Of a stretch of 64,000 nt of DNA, positions 17,762 to 28,442 are shown piece by piece. How positions within the stretch are numbered: position 1 is the stretch's first letter; every line of letters starts with the position of its first letter. Below the pieces are notes generated by a model. It was not told the DNA's origin and searched no databases. It saw only the letters and a program-made list of their open reading frames with translations. The stretch covers positions 1,116,001 to 1,180,000 of the forward strand of contig NZ_CP040093.1 of assembly GCF_006016075.1 (NCBI RefSeq), in the 5' to 3' direction. The translations under genes and the position numbers were made by a program. The stretch comes from Caloramator sp. E03 (GTDB taxonomy: Bacteria > Bacillota > Clostridia > Clostridiales > Caloramatoraceae).

Positions 17762-18245
17762 ATGAAAACTATTAATATTAATCTAATAAATGGATATAAG
17801 ATTAAGTCACTTTGTATTGATGAATATAAGATTGTTGAAGAATTATGTAAGAAATGTTCCGATTATTATCTTTTAGTTGAAGGAGTATTACCAGATAAAA
17901 AAGATATAGATGAAATATTTATGGTTTTACCACCAAGCAAAAATTATGAAGATAAATATGTTTTAGGAATATTCGGACATGATAACAAACTTGCGGGTAT
18001 AGTTGACATTGTGAAAGATTTCCCAACTATAAGTGAATGGATGCTTGGTTTACTATTAATTGAACCAGATGAAAGAGGTAAAGAACTGGGAAAAATTGTA
18101 CATAAAGCTTTAAGTAATCCAAGATAACTATAGAGCTATAAAGTTTTGGTCTAGCTTAGGATATAAAAAGATTAAAGAAGTTGATATGACATTTGCAGCA
18201 AAAACACATATAGTAAATGTTATGAGATTACAGTTTGATAACTAA
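17762..18245 (+). pseudogene. GNAT acetyltransferase, internally deleted
   Basis: The first 118 codons encode the N-terminal half of a GNAT N-acetyltransferase, up to the acetyl-CoA loop (LIEPDERGKELGKIVHKALS). The frame then hits a stop at 18125. The expected C-terminal part (QDNYRAIKFWSSLGYKKI... to MRLQFDN) continues from 18120 in the +1 frame to the TAA at 18245. About 20-25 residues between alpha-3 and beta-5 are missing, so this is an out-of-frame deletion rather than a single indel. It lies between two insertion sequences. Confidence 0.85.
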
Positions 18246-18437
18246 ATTTAGATCTTTGGAATGGTATTATTTATTATTTATATATTCATAAGCAACTCAC
18301 TCTTTAGATAAATTTATATTTTTATTATAAAAATTAGTTCTTATAAGATAGCTTGTCCAATTTTATTGATTCATTGTATAATTAAATGCAACAGGTAAAA
18401 AATATTTAAACCATAGTGAAAATCATGTATGATATAG

Positions 18438-19504
<1,067 letters not shown>

Positions 19505-19505
<1 letters not shown>

Positions 19506-19645
19506 AAATAGCCTAAATCATATTATGAATATTGTAGATGCCACTTGTGGTATGTCAAGGGTAAAGCTACGCCTGCTACGCAGCCCTTGACATACCCCTG
19601 CGTGACATATAGATTGATAATTAAGATGGATTTAAGGCTATTTTG
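19505..19645 (+). other. Nested hairpins at the 3' end of the IS30 element
   Basis: Outer arms AAAATAGCCTAAATC and GATTTAAGGCTATTTT (one bulge) enclose a perfect 12-bp stem GTATGTCAAGGG (19550-19561) / CCCTTGACATAC (19584-19595). The structure ends shortly after the transposase stop and may act as terminator or end-recognition DNA. Confidence 0.55.
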
Positions 19646-19823
19646 ACTATTTTTAGTCCTTATACTACATGATTTTTCACAGAGTGTTGCATTTATTATT
19701 GCAATTTAAGTGTCCAATTTTATTCTTTATTTTTATTGTATTTTCAAATTTAAAATGATATCATTAAGAGCTTACACGTTTTTTAAACCAAATAGTTATT
19801 TTTGATTTATAATATTACAATAC

Positions 19824-20732
19824 TCATGAACCTACAGTCAGTACCTCCTCCGCTATTGCTCTATACCTCTCCTCCTTTATAAGCTCAGCCCCTAAAGAGC
19901 ATAGCCTCGATACGTTCGCTTGCCCTATACTGCCAAGTATCTTGCATATATCAGAGCATTTTAAATCACAAAACTTCCTTAATACAAAACAAAGTATCGC
20001 CTTTGCCTCCTTCGCTCCCTTTGCCCTTTTTATCTTAAGCATTAATTTGTCTATATTAAACCTTTCTGATATTATCTCTATTATCTTCTCAGGGGATAAG
20101 TCCCTTACAAGTACCCTTCTCATACTCCTGTATTCCGTAGGCTCATTTTTAAACTCCTCCTTCTTTGCATCAATTACACTTTTTACTTTAAATATAAAAT
20201 CACGATACATTGCTCGTGCAGCTGCTTCCTTAAGACTAAACATTGAAAGTATAAAGCTGTCATCTATAAGTTCAAACTCATCTTTCTTTTCTGCTAAAAA
20301 TATCCCCAAAGATGAAAAGCGATAATCCTGTGGAGTTGTTTCATAGCCCTTTATATCCGTTGCGTTAAAGTGAACGTAGGCTGTTAAGGCAAAAAGATAT
20401 CTGTCATTATCAACTATAAGGCTTTTAAATCTATCGTGGAAAAGGTGCCCTATTCTTTGGTGCCTTTTGTTGTAATAGATTGCATATTTGTAGTTGATAA
20501 AGTGCATTATCTTCGATATGTCCGCACCATTTGCGTCTATTATGAAGTGGGCGTGGTTATCCATAAGACAGTAGGAATAAACTTTAAACTCGAACTGTTC
20601 CTGAGATTTTTTAACAAATTCCATAAACTTTATTTTATCATCATCGTCTTTAAAAAGAGGGGCCTCAACAATGCTTTTAACCATAACATGATAGATGCAA
20701 TCAAATGACTTCATTCTTGCCATTCTTGGCAT
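19824..20732 (-). CDS. REP-associated tyrosine transposase (RAYT, Y1/HUH)
   Basis: 302-aa HUH single-strand transposase related to IS200 TnpA. The metal-binding His-x-His is in MDNHAHFIID. The candidate nucleophile Tyr lies in the helix NYKYAIYYNKRHQRIGHLFHDRFKS (by parts). A C-terminal helical/HTH extension (residues ~215-300, LKCSDICKILGSIGQANVS) is typical of domesticated RAYTs and absent from IS200 TnpA. No IS200-type ends are seen. Instead a REP-like composite lies 100 bp upstream. Ribosome binding site GGAGGTG is 7 nt before the ATG, inside an inverted repeat. The gene looks intact. Confidence 0.88.
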   Translation of the reverse strand: MPRMARMKSFDCIYHVMVKSIVEAPLFKDDDDKIKFMEFVKKSQEQFEFKVYSYCLMDNHAHFIIDANGADISKIMHFINYKYAIYYNKRHQRIGHLFHDRFKSLIVDNDRYLFALTAYVHFNATDIKGYETTPQDYRFSSLGIFLAEKKDEFELIDDSFILSMFSLKEAAARAMYRDFIFKVKSVIDAKKEEFKNEPTEYRSMRRVLVRDLSPEKIIEIISERFNIDKLMLKIKRAKGAKEAKAILCFVLRKFCDLKCSDICKILGSIGQANVSRLCSLGAELIKEERYRAIAEEVLTVGS

Positions 20733-20739
20733 AACAAAA

Positions 20740-20790
20740 CACCTCCGACTTAGATTATATTTTTAGTATTATTTTTCCAAGTAGGAGGTG
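20740..20790 (-). promoter_or_regulatory. Inverted repeat over the RAYT ribosome binding site
   Basis: CACCTCCGACTT (20740-20751) and AAGTAGGAGGTG (20779-20790) form a 12-bp stem with one mismatch and a 27-nt loop. The stem hides the GGAGGTG used by the RAYT gene on transcripts that enter from upstream. Confidence 0.65.
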
Positions 20791-20832
20791 GTTCTATTCG
20801 TATTATTCATCAAACTGTAAATATTGGAAGGG

Positions 20833-21060
20833 AAATAAGTAACAGGTCATGACTAAAAGTAGCCACAACGACGGAATGAAAAAGTTTGTGGTTTTTCAAA
20901 GGTAACAGAAGGGACGGTTACTTATTATATTAAATAATAGACATAATATTTTACACATGTCCCCCTGATTTTGCAGATATTGTGTATAAAATAAGTAACC
21001 GTCCCTTAACTTGAACTTTTTTTCTTTTTTGTAAATGGACATTTTCACACTAACCGTCCC
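20833..21060 (-). repeat. RAYT-associated composite repeat (BIME-like), copy 2
   Basis: Reverse complement of 10626-10855 over nearly its full length. It contains GGGACGGTTACTTATT (20911-20926), AATAAGTAACCGTCCC (20990-21005) and CACACTAACCGTCCC (21046-21060), plus the CCACAA/TTGTGG hairpin. It lies directly upstream of the RAYT gene. An extra variant unit AATAATTAACCGTCCC follows at 21127-21142. Confidence 0.88.
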
Positions 21061-21166
21061 AAAACTACAAAAACTACAAAACTAAAAACACTATTCTTAA
21101 AAAACAAAAGAAAAAATGGTATGAAAAATAATTAACCGTCCCTTGATTTCTTCATTAGCTCTCTCA

Positions 21167-21195
21167 TTGATTTTAATAAATAATAAGTATATAAT
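21167..21195 (+). promoter_or_regulatory. Promoter of the MBOAT/SGNH operon
   Basis: TTGATT (21167-21172), 17-bp spacer, TATAAT (21190-21195). It is 86 bp before the chosen start codon. Confidence 0.7.
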
Positions 21196-21280
21196 TTCAT
21201 TAGCATTATTTATAAATGCGTTTTAAAATTTGCTTATGGTATACATAAACAAATTAAATTATTTAGGGAGGTATTTTTGT

Positions 21281-22768
21281 TTGCTTTTTAATTCGGTTGA
21301 TTTTGCAGTTTTTTTCCCTTTTGTTGTTTTCATATATTTTATCATACCTAAAAGGTTTAGATGGATTTGGTTACTTATTTCAAGCTATATTTTTTATATG
21401 AGCTACAGCATAAAATATACGATATTTTTAGTTATATCCACATTAGTTACATATTTAAGTGGTATTTTAATTGAAAGAACAGACAATATTAAAGATGAAA
21501 GAAAACGTCATTGGCTAAAAAAGACATGGGTATTTTTAAGTTTTGCAATCAACTTAGGAATATTGTTTGTATTTAAATACAGTAATTTTTTTAATAGTCT
21601 TATGCAAAAATTTCTTTCTAATTTTAATATCTCATATAATACAACTAAATTTAACTATCTTCTTCCCCTTGGTATTTCCTTTTATACATTTCAAGCCTTA
21701 AGCTATACCATTGATGTATACCGAAAGGATGTTAAGGTTCAAAGGAATTTGGGAAAATACGCTCTATTTGTATCCTTTTTCCCACAAGTTATAGCAGGTC
21801 CCATAGGAAAATCAAAGCACTTGCTGCACCAATTCGATGAAACTTACTCCTTTAATTATGATAGAATTAAGAATGGCTTACTTCTTATGCTTTGGGGATT
21901 TTTTCAAAAGCTTTTTGTTGCAGACAGATTAGCCATTTTAGTGAACACTGTATATAATGATCCTTCTAAATTTAAAGGCTTTGAGATAATTACTGCGAAT
22001 ATATTTTTCGCCTTTCAAATATACTGTGACTTTTGCGGATATTCAGACATTGCAAGAGGAATAGCAGAGATTTTAGGAATTAGACTATATAAAAACTTTG
22101 AAAGGTCGTACTTTTCAAAATCCATAAAGGAATTTTGGAGAAGATGGCACATTTCTCTTAGCACTTGGTTTAGAGACTACCTATATATCCCATTAGGAGG
22201 AAGCAGATGTAGCAAATTAAGAAATTATATTAATATTATGATTGTCTTTTTAGTTAGTGGGCTTTGGCACGGCGCTGCTGTTAACTTTATAATCTGGGGT
22301 GCTCTTCACGGGATTTATTTAATACTTTCAGATCTTTTAAAACCTGTTAAAAAAAGTATTATTAAAAAACTTGATATAAAAACTAATACTTTTAGCTACA
22401 AACTCTTTCAAATAATTATTACCTTTATTTTAGTTGATTTTGCATGGATATTTTTTAAAGCCGATTCCTTTTCAAAGGCAAAAATGATTATAAAAAATAT
22501 GAATTATTTTAATCCCTTTGTATTTATAAATGGGGATATATATAAATTAGGATTGGATTCTAAAGACTTTTTTATAGCTCTACTTGGAATAGCCGTAATT
22601 TTAATTATCAACATACTACAAAGAAATAAAAGTCTCCGTCATGAACTATCAAAACAAAACAGTGCATTCAGATGGGCTTTATATTTTGCAGCAATCTTAG
22701 TTTTATTAATCTTTGGAATATATGGACCTGCCTATAGTGCTAAGCAGTTTATTTATTCTCAGTTTTAG
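21281..22768 (+). CDS. MBOAT-family O-acyltransferase (AlgI-like)
   Basis: 495-aa polytopic membrane acyltransferase. The family uses a membrane-bound acyl donor to O-acylate extracellular polysaccharides or wall polymers. It begins with the classic MLFNSVDFAVFFP. The core contains FYTFQALSYTIDVYR, FFPQVIAGPI, FWRRWHISLSTWFRDYLYIP and the catalytic His in VSGLWHGAAVNFIIWG. I chose the TTG at 21281 because AGGGAGGT lies 8 nt upstream and the protein then starts exactly where the family does; the frame is open to 21230. It is co-transcribed with an SGNH-type partner. Confidence 0.92.
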   Translation: MLFNSVDFAVFFPFVVFIYFIIPKRFRWIWLLISSYIFYMSYSIKYTIFLVISTLVTYLSGILIERTDNIKDERKRHWLKKTWVFLSFAINLGILFVFKYSNFFNSLMQKFLSNFNISYNTTKFNYLLPLGISFYTFQALSYTIDVYRKDVKVQRNLGKYALFVSFFPQVIAGPIGKSKHLLHQFDETYSFNYDRIKNGLLLMLWGFFQKLFVADRLAILVNTVYNDPSKFKGFEIITANIFFAFQIYCDFCGYSDIARGIAEILGIRLYKNFERSYFSKSIKEFWRRWHISLSTWFRDYLYIPLGGSRCSKLRNYINIMIVFLVSGLWHGAAVNFIIWGALHGIYLILSDLLKPVKKSIIKKLDIKTNTFSYKLFQIIITFILVDFAWIFFKADSFSKAKMIIKNMNYFNPFVFINGDIYKLGLDSKDFFIALLGIAVILIINILQRNKSLRHELSKQNSAFRWALYFAAILVLLIFGIYGPAYSAKQFIYSQF

Positions 22769-22779
22769 GAGGAAAATAA

Positions 22780-24213
22780 GTGATTAAAAAAGCCTTTTAT
22801 AAAGCAACTATTTTTTCTATAATTTTATTAATTTTAATATATCTTTTGGGTTCCATATTTACGATAAAGACGGATCATGGAGCTAAACTCTACCAAGGGC
22901 TTTATGCTACAAATGAGCAATATGATGTAGTTTTAATGGGCTCAAGCCACATGCATAGTACTATTAACCCAAATGTTTTATGGAATGAATATGGAATAAC
23001 AAGTTTTAACTATGCTACAGGTGGACAGCCTATTGATGTTACTTATTATCTTTTAAAAGAGGTACTTAAAAAGCAAAAAAATCCAATAGTAGTTGTTGAT
23101 TTATATTACTTAGGGCTTATACGTAATTTTGGCGAAGAAGGATATATTAGATATGTTCTTGATAACATGAGACCTTCTATAAATAAATATGAAGCTATTT
23201 TAAATTGTACACCAAGGCCCCATTGGATAAGCTATGTATTTAGGATTATTAAATATCACAGTAGATGGAAGGAGCTTGCGGAGCAGGATTTTTACCCTGA
23301 TTTAAATAATACATACTATTCAAAGGGCTTTGATGCAGATCATACAAAATATGGAAAGGAAAATACATGGAATGCTCAAACTACAGAAGTTTCAAACCTT
23401 CCCCCAAAGTCCTATAAATATTTATATAAAATTATAGAGCTATCTAAGGAAAAAGGCTTTAAATTAGTTTTTAATAATGCCCCTTATGATTATAACATCA
23501 CAAAAGAGACACTTATTTGGCATGAAAAACCTGCAGAAATGTTTAATATGGTAGATAAAATAGCAAAGGAAAACGGTATTCCATTTATTAATTATAATAA
23601 TATATTAAATAAAATAGACTTTGATTTTAAGACTGACATGGCTAATGGTGGACATCTTAATATATATGGTGCTGATAAAGTTTCCCTTCATTTAGGAAAG
23701 TTTTTAAAAGAAAACTATGACTTAAGCGATCACAGAAACGACAAGAACTATGAGCAGTGGAACAAAGACTATGAAATATATAATCAGGTAAGAACTGCTA
23801 TTGAATTAAGAAATGAAACAGATATAAAAAGATATATAGATCTTCTAAAGAATAAAAACTATACTATAATTGTAAGTTGCAATGAATATAAATATTTAAA
23901 TTTTGATGATTCCTTAAAAAACATTGGGCTTAATTTAAAAGAAAATTATAATTATATCGCTATTTTAAATAACAACAGCATAATTGAAGAAATAAGCAGC
24001 AAGGACAAAATAGTAAAGGATATAGGCCTTAATAATACTCAAATAAAAATAAAAACCTGCAGTGATGATAAGAATATTCCAAGCATATTAATTGATAAAG
24101 AATATGCAAACTTTTCTAAAGGAATAAATATTGTAGTTTATGATAATCTTCTTAATAAGGTAGTTGACAGTATATTTTTTGATAATGATATTATGAAAAA
24201 GAATAGAATATAG
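22780..24213 (+). CDS. SGNH-hydrolase-like acylation partner protein
   Basis: 477-aa protein with one N-terminal transmembrane helix (residues ~9-30) and an extracytoplasmic SGNH/DltD-like domain. The nucleophile block is VVLMGSSHMHSTINP, and NGGHLNIYGADKVS near residue 290 fits the Asp/His block. A 150-residue C-terminal domain is unassigned. GTG start at 22780 with AGGAGG overlapping the stop codon of the MBOAT gene. MBOAT and SGNH pairs move acetyl groups across the membrane and attach them to exported glycans, so the target is probably a cell-surface polysaccharide. Confidence 0.8.
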   Translation: MIKKAFYKATIFSIILLILIYLLGSIFTIKTDHGAKLYQGLYATNEQYDVVLMGSSHMHSTINPNVLWNEYGITSFNYATGGQPIDVTYYLLKEVLKKQKNPIVVVDLYYLGLIRNFGEEGYIRYVLDNMRPSINKYEAILNCTPRPHWISYVFRIIKYHSRWKELAEQDFYPDLNNTYYSKGFDADHTKYGKENTWNAQTTEVSNLPPKSYKYLYKIIELSKEKGFKLVFNNAPYDYNITKETLIWHEKPAEMFNMVDKIAKENGIPFINYNNILNKIDFDFKTDMANGGHLNIYGADKVSLHLGKFLKENYDLSDHRNDKNYEQWNKDYEIYNQVRTAIELRNETDIKRYIDLLKNKNYTIIVSCNEYKYLNFDDSLKNIGLNLKENYNYIAILNNNSIIEEISSKDKIVKDIGLNNTQIKIKTCSDDKNIPSILIDKEYANFSKGINIVVYDNLLNKVVDSIFFDNDIMKKNRI

Positions 24214-24260
24214 CTATATAATGATTTTACTAATAAAATTTTCACAAATGCTTTAAAATA

Positions 24261-24300
24261 CTCCTGCAAATAGCAATTAAGTTATTTGCAGGAGTTTTAT
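24261..24300 (+). terminator. Terminator of the MBOAT/SGNH operon
   Basis: 12-bp perfect stem CTCCTGCAAATA / TATTTGCAGGAG, loop 10 nt, followed by TTTTATT. The remaining 250 bp to 24552 hold nothing recognisable. Confidence 0.9.
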
Positions 24301-24552
24301 TCTAAACTAAATTTATTTTGTAAAATCTATAACACACTACATAAGTTACATTTAATTTTACTATAACCCAACTTAAGTTTATATATTTTTTAAGATTGCT
24401 CTTATAGTATAATACCTTTTAATACTGTTATCCACTTACGTTTAGTCAAACCTCTTATTGTTACTGGAATAACTCAATGGATTTTTGCAACTAATGAAAT
24501 ATTTCTTATTCTTTAAATCAGCTTTAAATGAGCTTTCCTTCTATTCTTATTT

Positions 24553-25495
24553 TTAAATTTCTTTGAATTTTATATTTTTATATTTACCAATCTTTTCTTT
24601 AACTATCTCCAAATTTTTGGGATCCATATAGAATCCACCCTGTGTATGTGCAATTTCATCAAGATGTTTTCCGCGACCTTCTACAGTAGTTCTATCACGG
24701 CATAAGCCATTTTCCATTATTACAAACTTCCACTTATTATCTTCCGTTTTTTCAAGTGTTCCCCCTGCTCCACATACCTGACACTCTATAGGGAAATGTA
24801 ACCCATCCCATTGTGGTTGTCCAAGAATTAATGCATTTGAATGACAGTTTGGACACCATCCCATATCCTCATCTCCAAGCCATTTACGTTCTTTAGGAGG
24901 AGTTGAAATTGCTTTCATGATGTTTTCTCCCACCTTCTTTGCTCGTGCCATCATAGCGTCATTGAGCAGACACTGTCCTGGAGCAGGCACTCTTTCAGCT
25001 AGAAACATATCAATCACTTTCAAATCGATTGTAAACATAGTTGCCTGCAAACTTTCCAAAGCCATAGATTGCCACGAACGTGTAGAACCACCTACTGAAA
25101 TCAAAGCACTTACCCTGTCCTTATGTTCGATTGCATGGATTTTTTCAAGAAATGCCGTTTCATAACTAAGACTTCTTTGTGCAAATCTTAAATACAAAGA
25201 GTTAGCCATCAAATCATAGGTTGGTATTGAGAATATAACACCATCTTGATCCAGTAAAACCTCCATTATTTTTTTCTTATCATCCTTGTCGTCTAATATG
25301 CACCCAGTATTTTTCCTTGAGCCATGCCACGTGTACAACTTGTACAACCTATGCAATCAAGAATATTATAATCTCTAAGGTTGATCATAGTTACTTCTGC
25401 TCCTGCTTCCTGACAGTACAAAAGAGCTTCTTTTAATAAAATTTCACTATTTCCATCTTTTCTCCAGATGTAATACCCATAACCTTAAATGTCAT
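24553..25495 (-). pseudogene. Iron-sulfur flavoprotein (NADPH-dependent FMN reductase family), two frameshifts
   Basis: The gene should start at the ATG at 25495 (AAAGGAG upstream; MTFKVMGITS). A one-base loss near 25468 breaks the frame before KDGNSEILLKE. The middle segment EALLYCQEAGAEVTMINLRD to CIGCTSCTRG carries the Cys-x2-Cys-x2-Cys of a 4Fe-4S site. A second one-base loss in an A-run near 25315 precedes NTGCILDD. From there to 24553 the frame is intact and includes the flavodoxin-like core and a zinc ribbon (CPNCHSNA, CQVCGAGG). Sequencing error in the A-run cannot be excluded for the second shift. Confidence 0.8.
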
Positions 25496-25635
25496 ATTTT
25501 TTTCTCCTTTCCCCATTTTACTTTATTATTTTTAAAAATTTATCTAAAAAACTCCACCCTCCTTTGTTGAAAATTTCTGAATTTTGTATTGTACAAAATT
25601 ATAAATGATGCTATACTTTTGTTAAAATAATAACA

Positions 25636-25665
25636 CTCAAAATCTGATTAAACATCAGATTTGAG
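25636..25665. promoter_or_regulatory. Inverted repeat upstream of PucR-like fragment
   Basis: CTCAAAATCTGAT / ATCAGATTTGAG, 12 bp with a single bulge and a 5-nt loop. No T-run follows on the + strand. It may be an operator or leader hairpin of the gene at 25734. Confidence 0.4.
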
Positions 25666-25733
25666 TATGAAATTTAGATGAGTTTTATACTAAATTTTCA
25701 GATAAATGTCTAATGATATTGAAAGGAGTCATC

Positions 25734-26207
25734 ATGGCTTGGTTAGCAAAAATAATAGAACAAATAGAAAAAAATTTTAAAGTACATGTTCATGGCTCTA
25801 TAGACAAAAATTATCGAATCGAAAGTGTTCAATTTCTAATTCCGCCCAATAATGATAATTTTATTCCAACGCCTAACACCCTATATATTGGGAATTACCA
25901 GGATTTCTGTAACATGAATCTAAAAGTTCCTATACTACTTTTAAACTGTCAATCCATAAGCGCCAATGAAAATGGATTGCATATCTACCAGAAACTTGAT
26001 CCAATGCAAGTTTGCAATTGTATACAACAAGAAATACTTCGTAGTCGACAAAATGATTTTAAAAAGGAAGAAATACTAAATATACTTGAGGCTGGCTATG
26101 GTATCCAGGCAATCATTGATACTGCCAGGAAATTTATACAGAATTCCTTATCACCATTTGCAGCCCACCAGTTTCTCAATTATTGCAGTCAGCTCCAATT
26201 GCCTTAA
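25734..26207 (+). pseudogene. N-terminal remnant of a PucR/CdaR-type regulator
   Basis: 157 codons from an ATG with AAAGGAG five nt upstream. The sequence resembles the N-terminus of clostridial PucR-family regulators, ending in EEILNILEAGYGIQAIIDTA, the helix that normally leads into a GAF-like domain. The GAF and C-terminal HTH regions are absent. The last ~35 codons (FIQNSLSPFAAHQFLN) do not resemble the family and run into repeat DNA. Probably a truncated gene; a short functional protein is possible. Confidence 0.55.
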
Positions 26208-26250
26208 TAACTATATACTTTGCCCTCACTCCCGTCCCTTTGCACTACAA

Positions 26251-26266
26251 GGGACGGTTACTTATT
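26251..26266 (-). repeat. REP-like unit
   Basis: GGGACGGTTACTTATT, preceded 18 bp earlier by CCGTCCC (26232-26238), so the two form a short imperfect hairpin around TTTGCACTACAA. Confidence 0.85.
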
Positions 26267-26370
26267 TTATATATTTTGATATAATTTATTATTTTAACAA
26301 TTACAAATTCAAAACCCCCTAAAAAATTAGCATCCCCCTGCCCCATAACCTAGTTAGTATGATATTTCAA

Positions 26371-26542
26371 ATAGTAAGTAACTGTTCCTAGTCTTGTCTA
26401 TATTTGATATTTTAGAAACTGATTTAAGACAACCGACCATATATTTTGTTTTCATCCTTAATGGTGACACTTATGTGATTTGTGGCTGTCCCTCACTTGT
26501 TAGCAAATTAGTTTAGTATCATACATAATAAGTAACTGTCCC
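26371..26542 (+). repeat. Element L copy 3
   Basis: Bounded by ATAGTAAGTAACTGTTCC (26371-26388) and AATAAGTAACTGTCCC (26527-26542), the latter followed by TCGGCTTGTC. The core at 26400-26496 matches the two other L copies. Here both bounding units point the same way, unlike copies 1 and 2. Confidence 0.75.
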
Positions 26543-26561
26543 TCGGCTTGTCTATAAAAAA

Positions 26562-26581
26562 AGTAAGGCTTTTGCCTTACT
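26562..26581 (-). terminator. Terminator of the PHP gene
   Basis: AGTAAGGC / GCCTTACT stem with a 4-nt loop, followed on the minus strand by TTTTTTTAT. The stop codon of the PHP gene lies inside the stem. Confidence 0.85.
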
Positions 26582-27215
26582 CAAACATATCGATTATTTC
26601 ATATTTATTATTTTTAAGCATTGCAGGGTAAAATCTTTTAGATTTTAAAGCTTCAATAAAATCCACCTCATCCCTTATATTATCCTCAAAATAAGTAGCA
26701 AAAACCCCAACCTTATCAATTACATGGGCATCGCTTCCTCCAGTGCAGGGAATACCAAATTCCTTTGCCATTGCAAGCCCATAAAGATTGTGATGAAGGA
26801 AAGTACTCCCATTAAAAGCCTCAACCCCTGATAATCTATTGTAAACATTTCTTATATTATCTCCAAGTCCCCTGTTGTTGTTTCTAAAGGGATGGGCACT
26901 TATTCCAACACCCTTTTTCTCATCTATAAAATCCATAAGTTCATTGACTCCAATTGTATTATCGGGAATATGCACCCTTTCCCTTACAAAAGTTAAAACA
27001 TCTCCTTCTTTAGTTAAAATTTCTGCCCCTGCTATTATTAAAAAATCGTTTCTTCGTGAATATTCTTCTATTTCATCCCTTATAAAATTGTTATCATGAT
27101 TTGTAATACATATACCATCCAATCCCAACATCTTTGCCCTGTCTATAATCTCTTGTAAAGTTATTTTGCTGTCGCTTGAATATTTCATTTCATGAAGATG
27201 CAGATCAATAAGCAT
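26577..27215 (-). CDS. PHP-domain metal-dependent phosphoesterase
   Basis: 212-aa PHP-family hydrolase. Metal ligands are seen in MLIDLHLHEMKYSSDS, ICITNHDN, GISAHPFRN and CTGGSDAHVIDKVG. Members of this short form hydrolyse phosphate esters such as nucleotide phosphates or histidinol phosphate; the substrate here is unknown. The start is the ATG at 27215 with GGAGG upstream, which gives the family's normal MLIDLHLH opening. The frame is open to 27257 without a site. It is divergent from the Fe(III)-type importer operon. Confidence 0.85.
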   Translation of the reverse strand: MLIDLHLHEMKYSSDSKITLQEIIDRAKMLGLDGICITNHDNNFIRDEIEEYSRRNDFLIIAGAEILTKEGDVLTFVRERVHIPDNTIGVNELMDFIDEKKGVGISAHPFRNNNRGLGDNIRNVYNRLSGVEAFNGSTFLHHNLYGLAMAKEFGIPCTGGSDAHVIDKVGVFATYFEDNIRDEVDFIEALKSKRFYPAMLKNNKYEIIDMFE

Positions 27216-27392
27216 TATTAATCCTCCAATACATATAAACTCAACAAAATATATCATAAAATATAATGTTATATTAGATTTATTATTTATTTAAATATTT
27301 TTACATTGTATTAGAAATTTCTATTACTGTTCTTTAAAATAATTAATCATGATAAAATAACTATGGCAAATAACTTTAAAGGGGGAAACACG

Positions 27393-28424
27393 ATGAAAAT
27401 GAAGAAACTATTATCTCTAATTTTAGCAGCAATAATTGCATTTAGTATTGCTGGATGTCAAAGCAAAACTTCAGCAACACAAACAGAGCAAAAACCAAAG
27501 GAAAGCAAAACGCTTAAAGTTGTTGCTGCAATGGGCAGCAAGGAAAAGATTTTTGCAGAATTTGAAAAGGACACAGGAATCAAAGTTGAATTTCTTGATA
27601 TATCCTCTGGAGAAGTATTATCAAGAGCCAAAGCACAAAAGGGAACTCCAATCGCTGATGTATGGTTTGGAGGCGGTGCAGACGGATTTATGGCAGCTGC
27701 AAAGGAAGGTCTTTTAGAAAGTTATGTATCAAAGGAAGCGTCAAACATATCAGATGCATACAAGGATAAAGACGGATATTGGACTGGTATGACAATAGTT
27801 ACAGCAGGACTTGTTGTTAACGAAGATGTTTTAAAAGAAAAGAAACTTCCAGTTCCAAAGAAGTGGGCTGATTTAACAAATCCTGTATATAAAGATGAAA
27901 TACTTATGCCAAACCCAAATATTTCGGGTACAAGCTTTTGTATAATATCATCCCTTATTCAAGTTTGGGGAGAGGACAAAACTTGGAACTACTTAAGCGA
28001 TTTAAACAAAAACATACCATATTACCCACAAAGAGGTGGAGAACCTCCACAAAAGGCAGTTGCAGGAGAAGTTGCAATAGGTATATCACCTCTTGATGGA
28101 GAGCAGATAGCAAAGGGACAGGGCCATAACGTATTAAATATATTCCCTGAAGATGGTATTCCATGGACAGTTGCACCTGTTGCTATCTTCAAAGGTGCAG
28201 AAAATATGGATGGTGCAAAGGCATTCGTTGATTGGGTATTATCAAAGAAGGGCCAGGAAACTATAGTAAATCTCTGCCCAAGACTTCCTGTTAGAAGCGA
28301 CATTGCAACCCCAGAAGTTATGAAGGATGCAAAGGTTGAAAATCTTATGAAGGCTGACATATTTAAAGCTGGAAGCGACAGAGAACAAATACTAAAAACT
28401 TGGAATGAAAAAATTAAAAAATAG
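27393..28424 (+). CDS. Fe(III)-type ABC transporter substrate-binding lipoprotein
   Basis: 343-aa extracellular solute-binding protein of the AfuA/FbpA type. The signal peptide ends with lipobox SIAGC. The mature protein shows TPIADVWFGGGADGFMAAAKEG, KRWADL-like KKWADLTNPVYKDEI and AGEVAIGISPLDGEQIA. The start is the ATG at 27393 with AAAGGGGG upstream rather than the in-frame ATG at 27363. First gene of a three-gene importer operon. Ferric iron is the usual ligand of this family, but phosphonate and other ligands occur, so the substrate is provisional. Confidence 0.85.
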   Translation: MKMKKLLSLILAAIIAFSIAGCQSKTSATQTEQKPKESKTLKVVAAMGSKEKIFAEFEKDTGIKVEFLDISSGEVLSRAKAQKGTPIADVWFGGGADGFMAAAKEGLLESYVSKEASNISDAYKDKDGYWTGMTIVTAGLVVNEDVLKEKKLPVPKKWADLTNPVYKDEILMPNPNISGTSFCIISSLIQVWGEDKTWNYLSDLNKNIPYYPQRGGEPPQKAVAGEVAIGISPLDGEQIAKGQGHNVLNIFPEDGIPWTVAPVAIFKGAENMDGAKAFVDWVLSKKGQETIVNLCPRLPVRSDIATPEVMKDAKVENLMKADIFKAGSDREQILKTWNEKIKK

Positions 28425-28442
28425 CTATAAATGAGGGATTGT

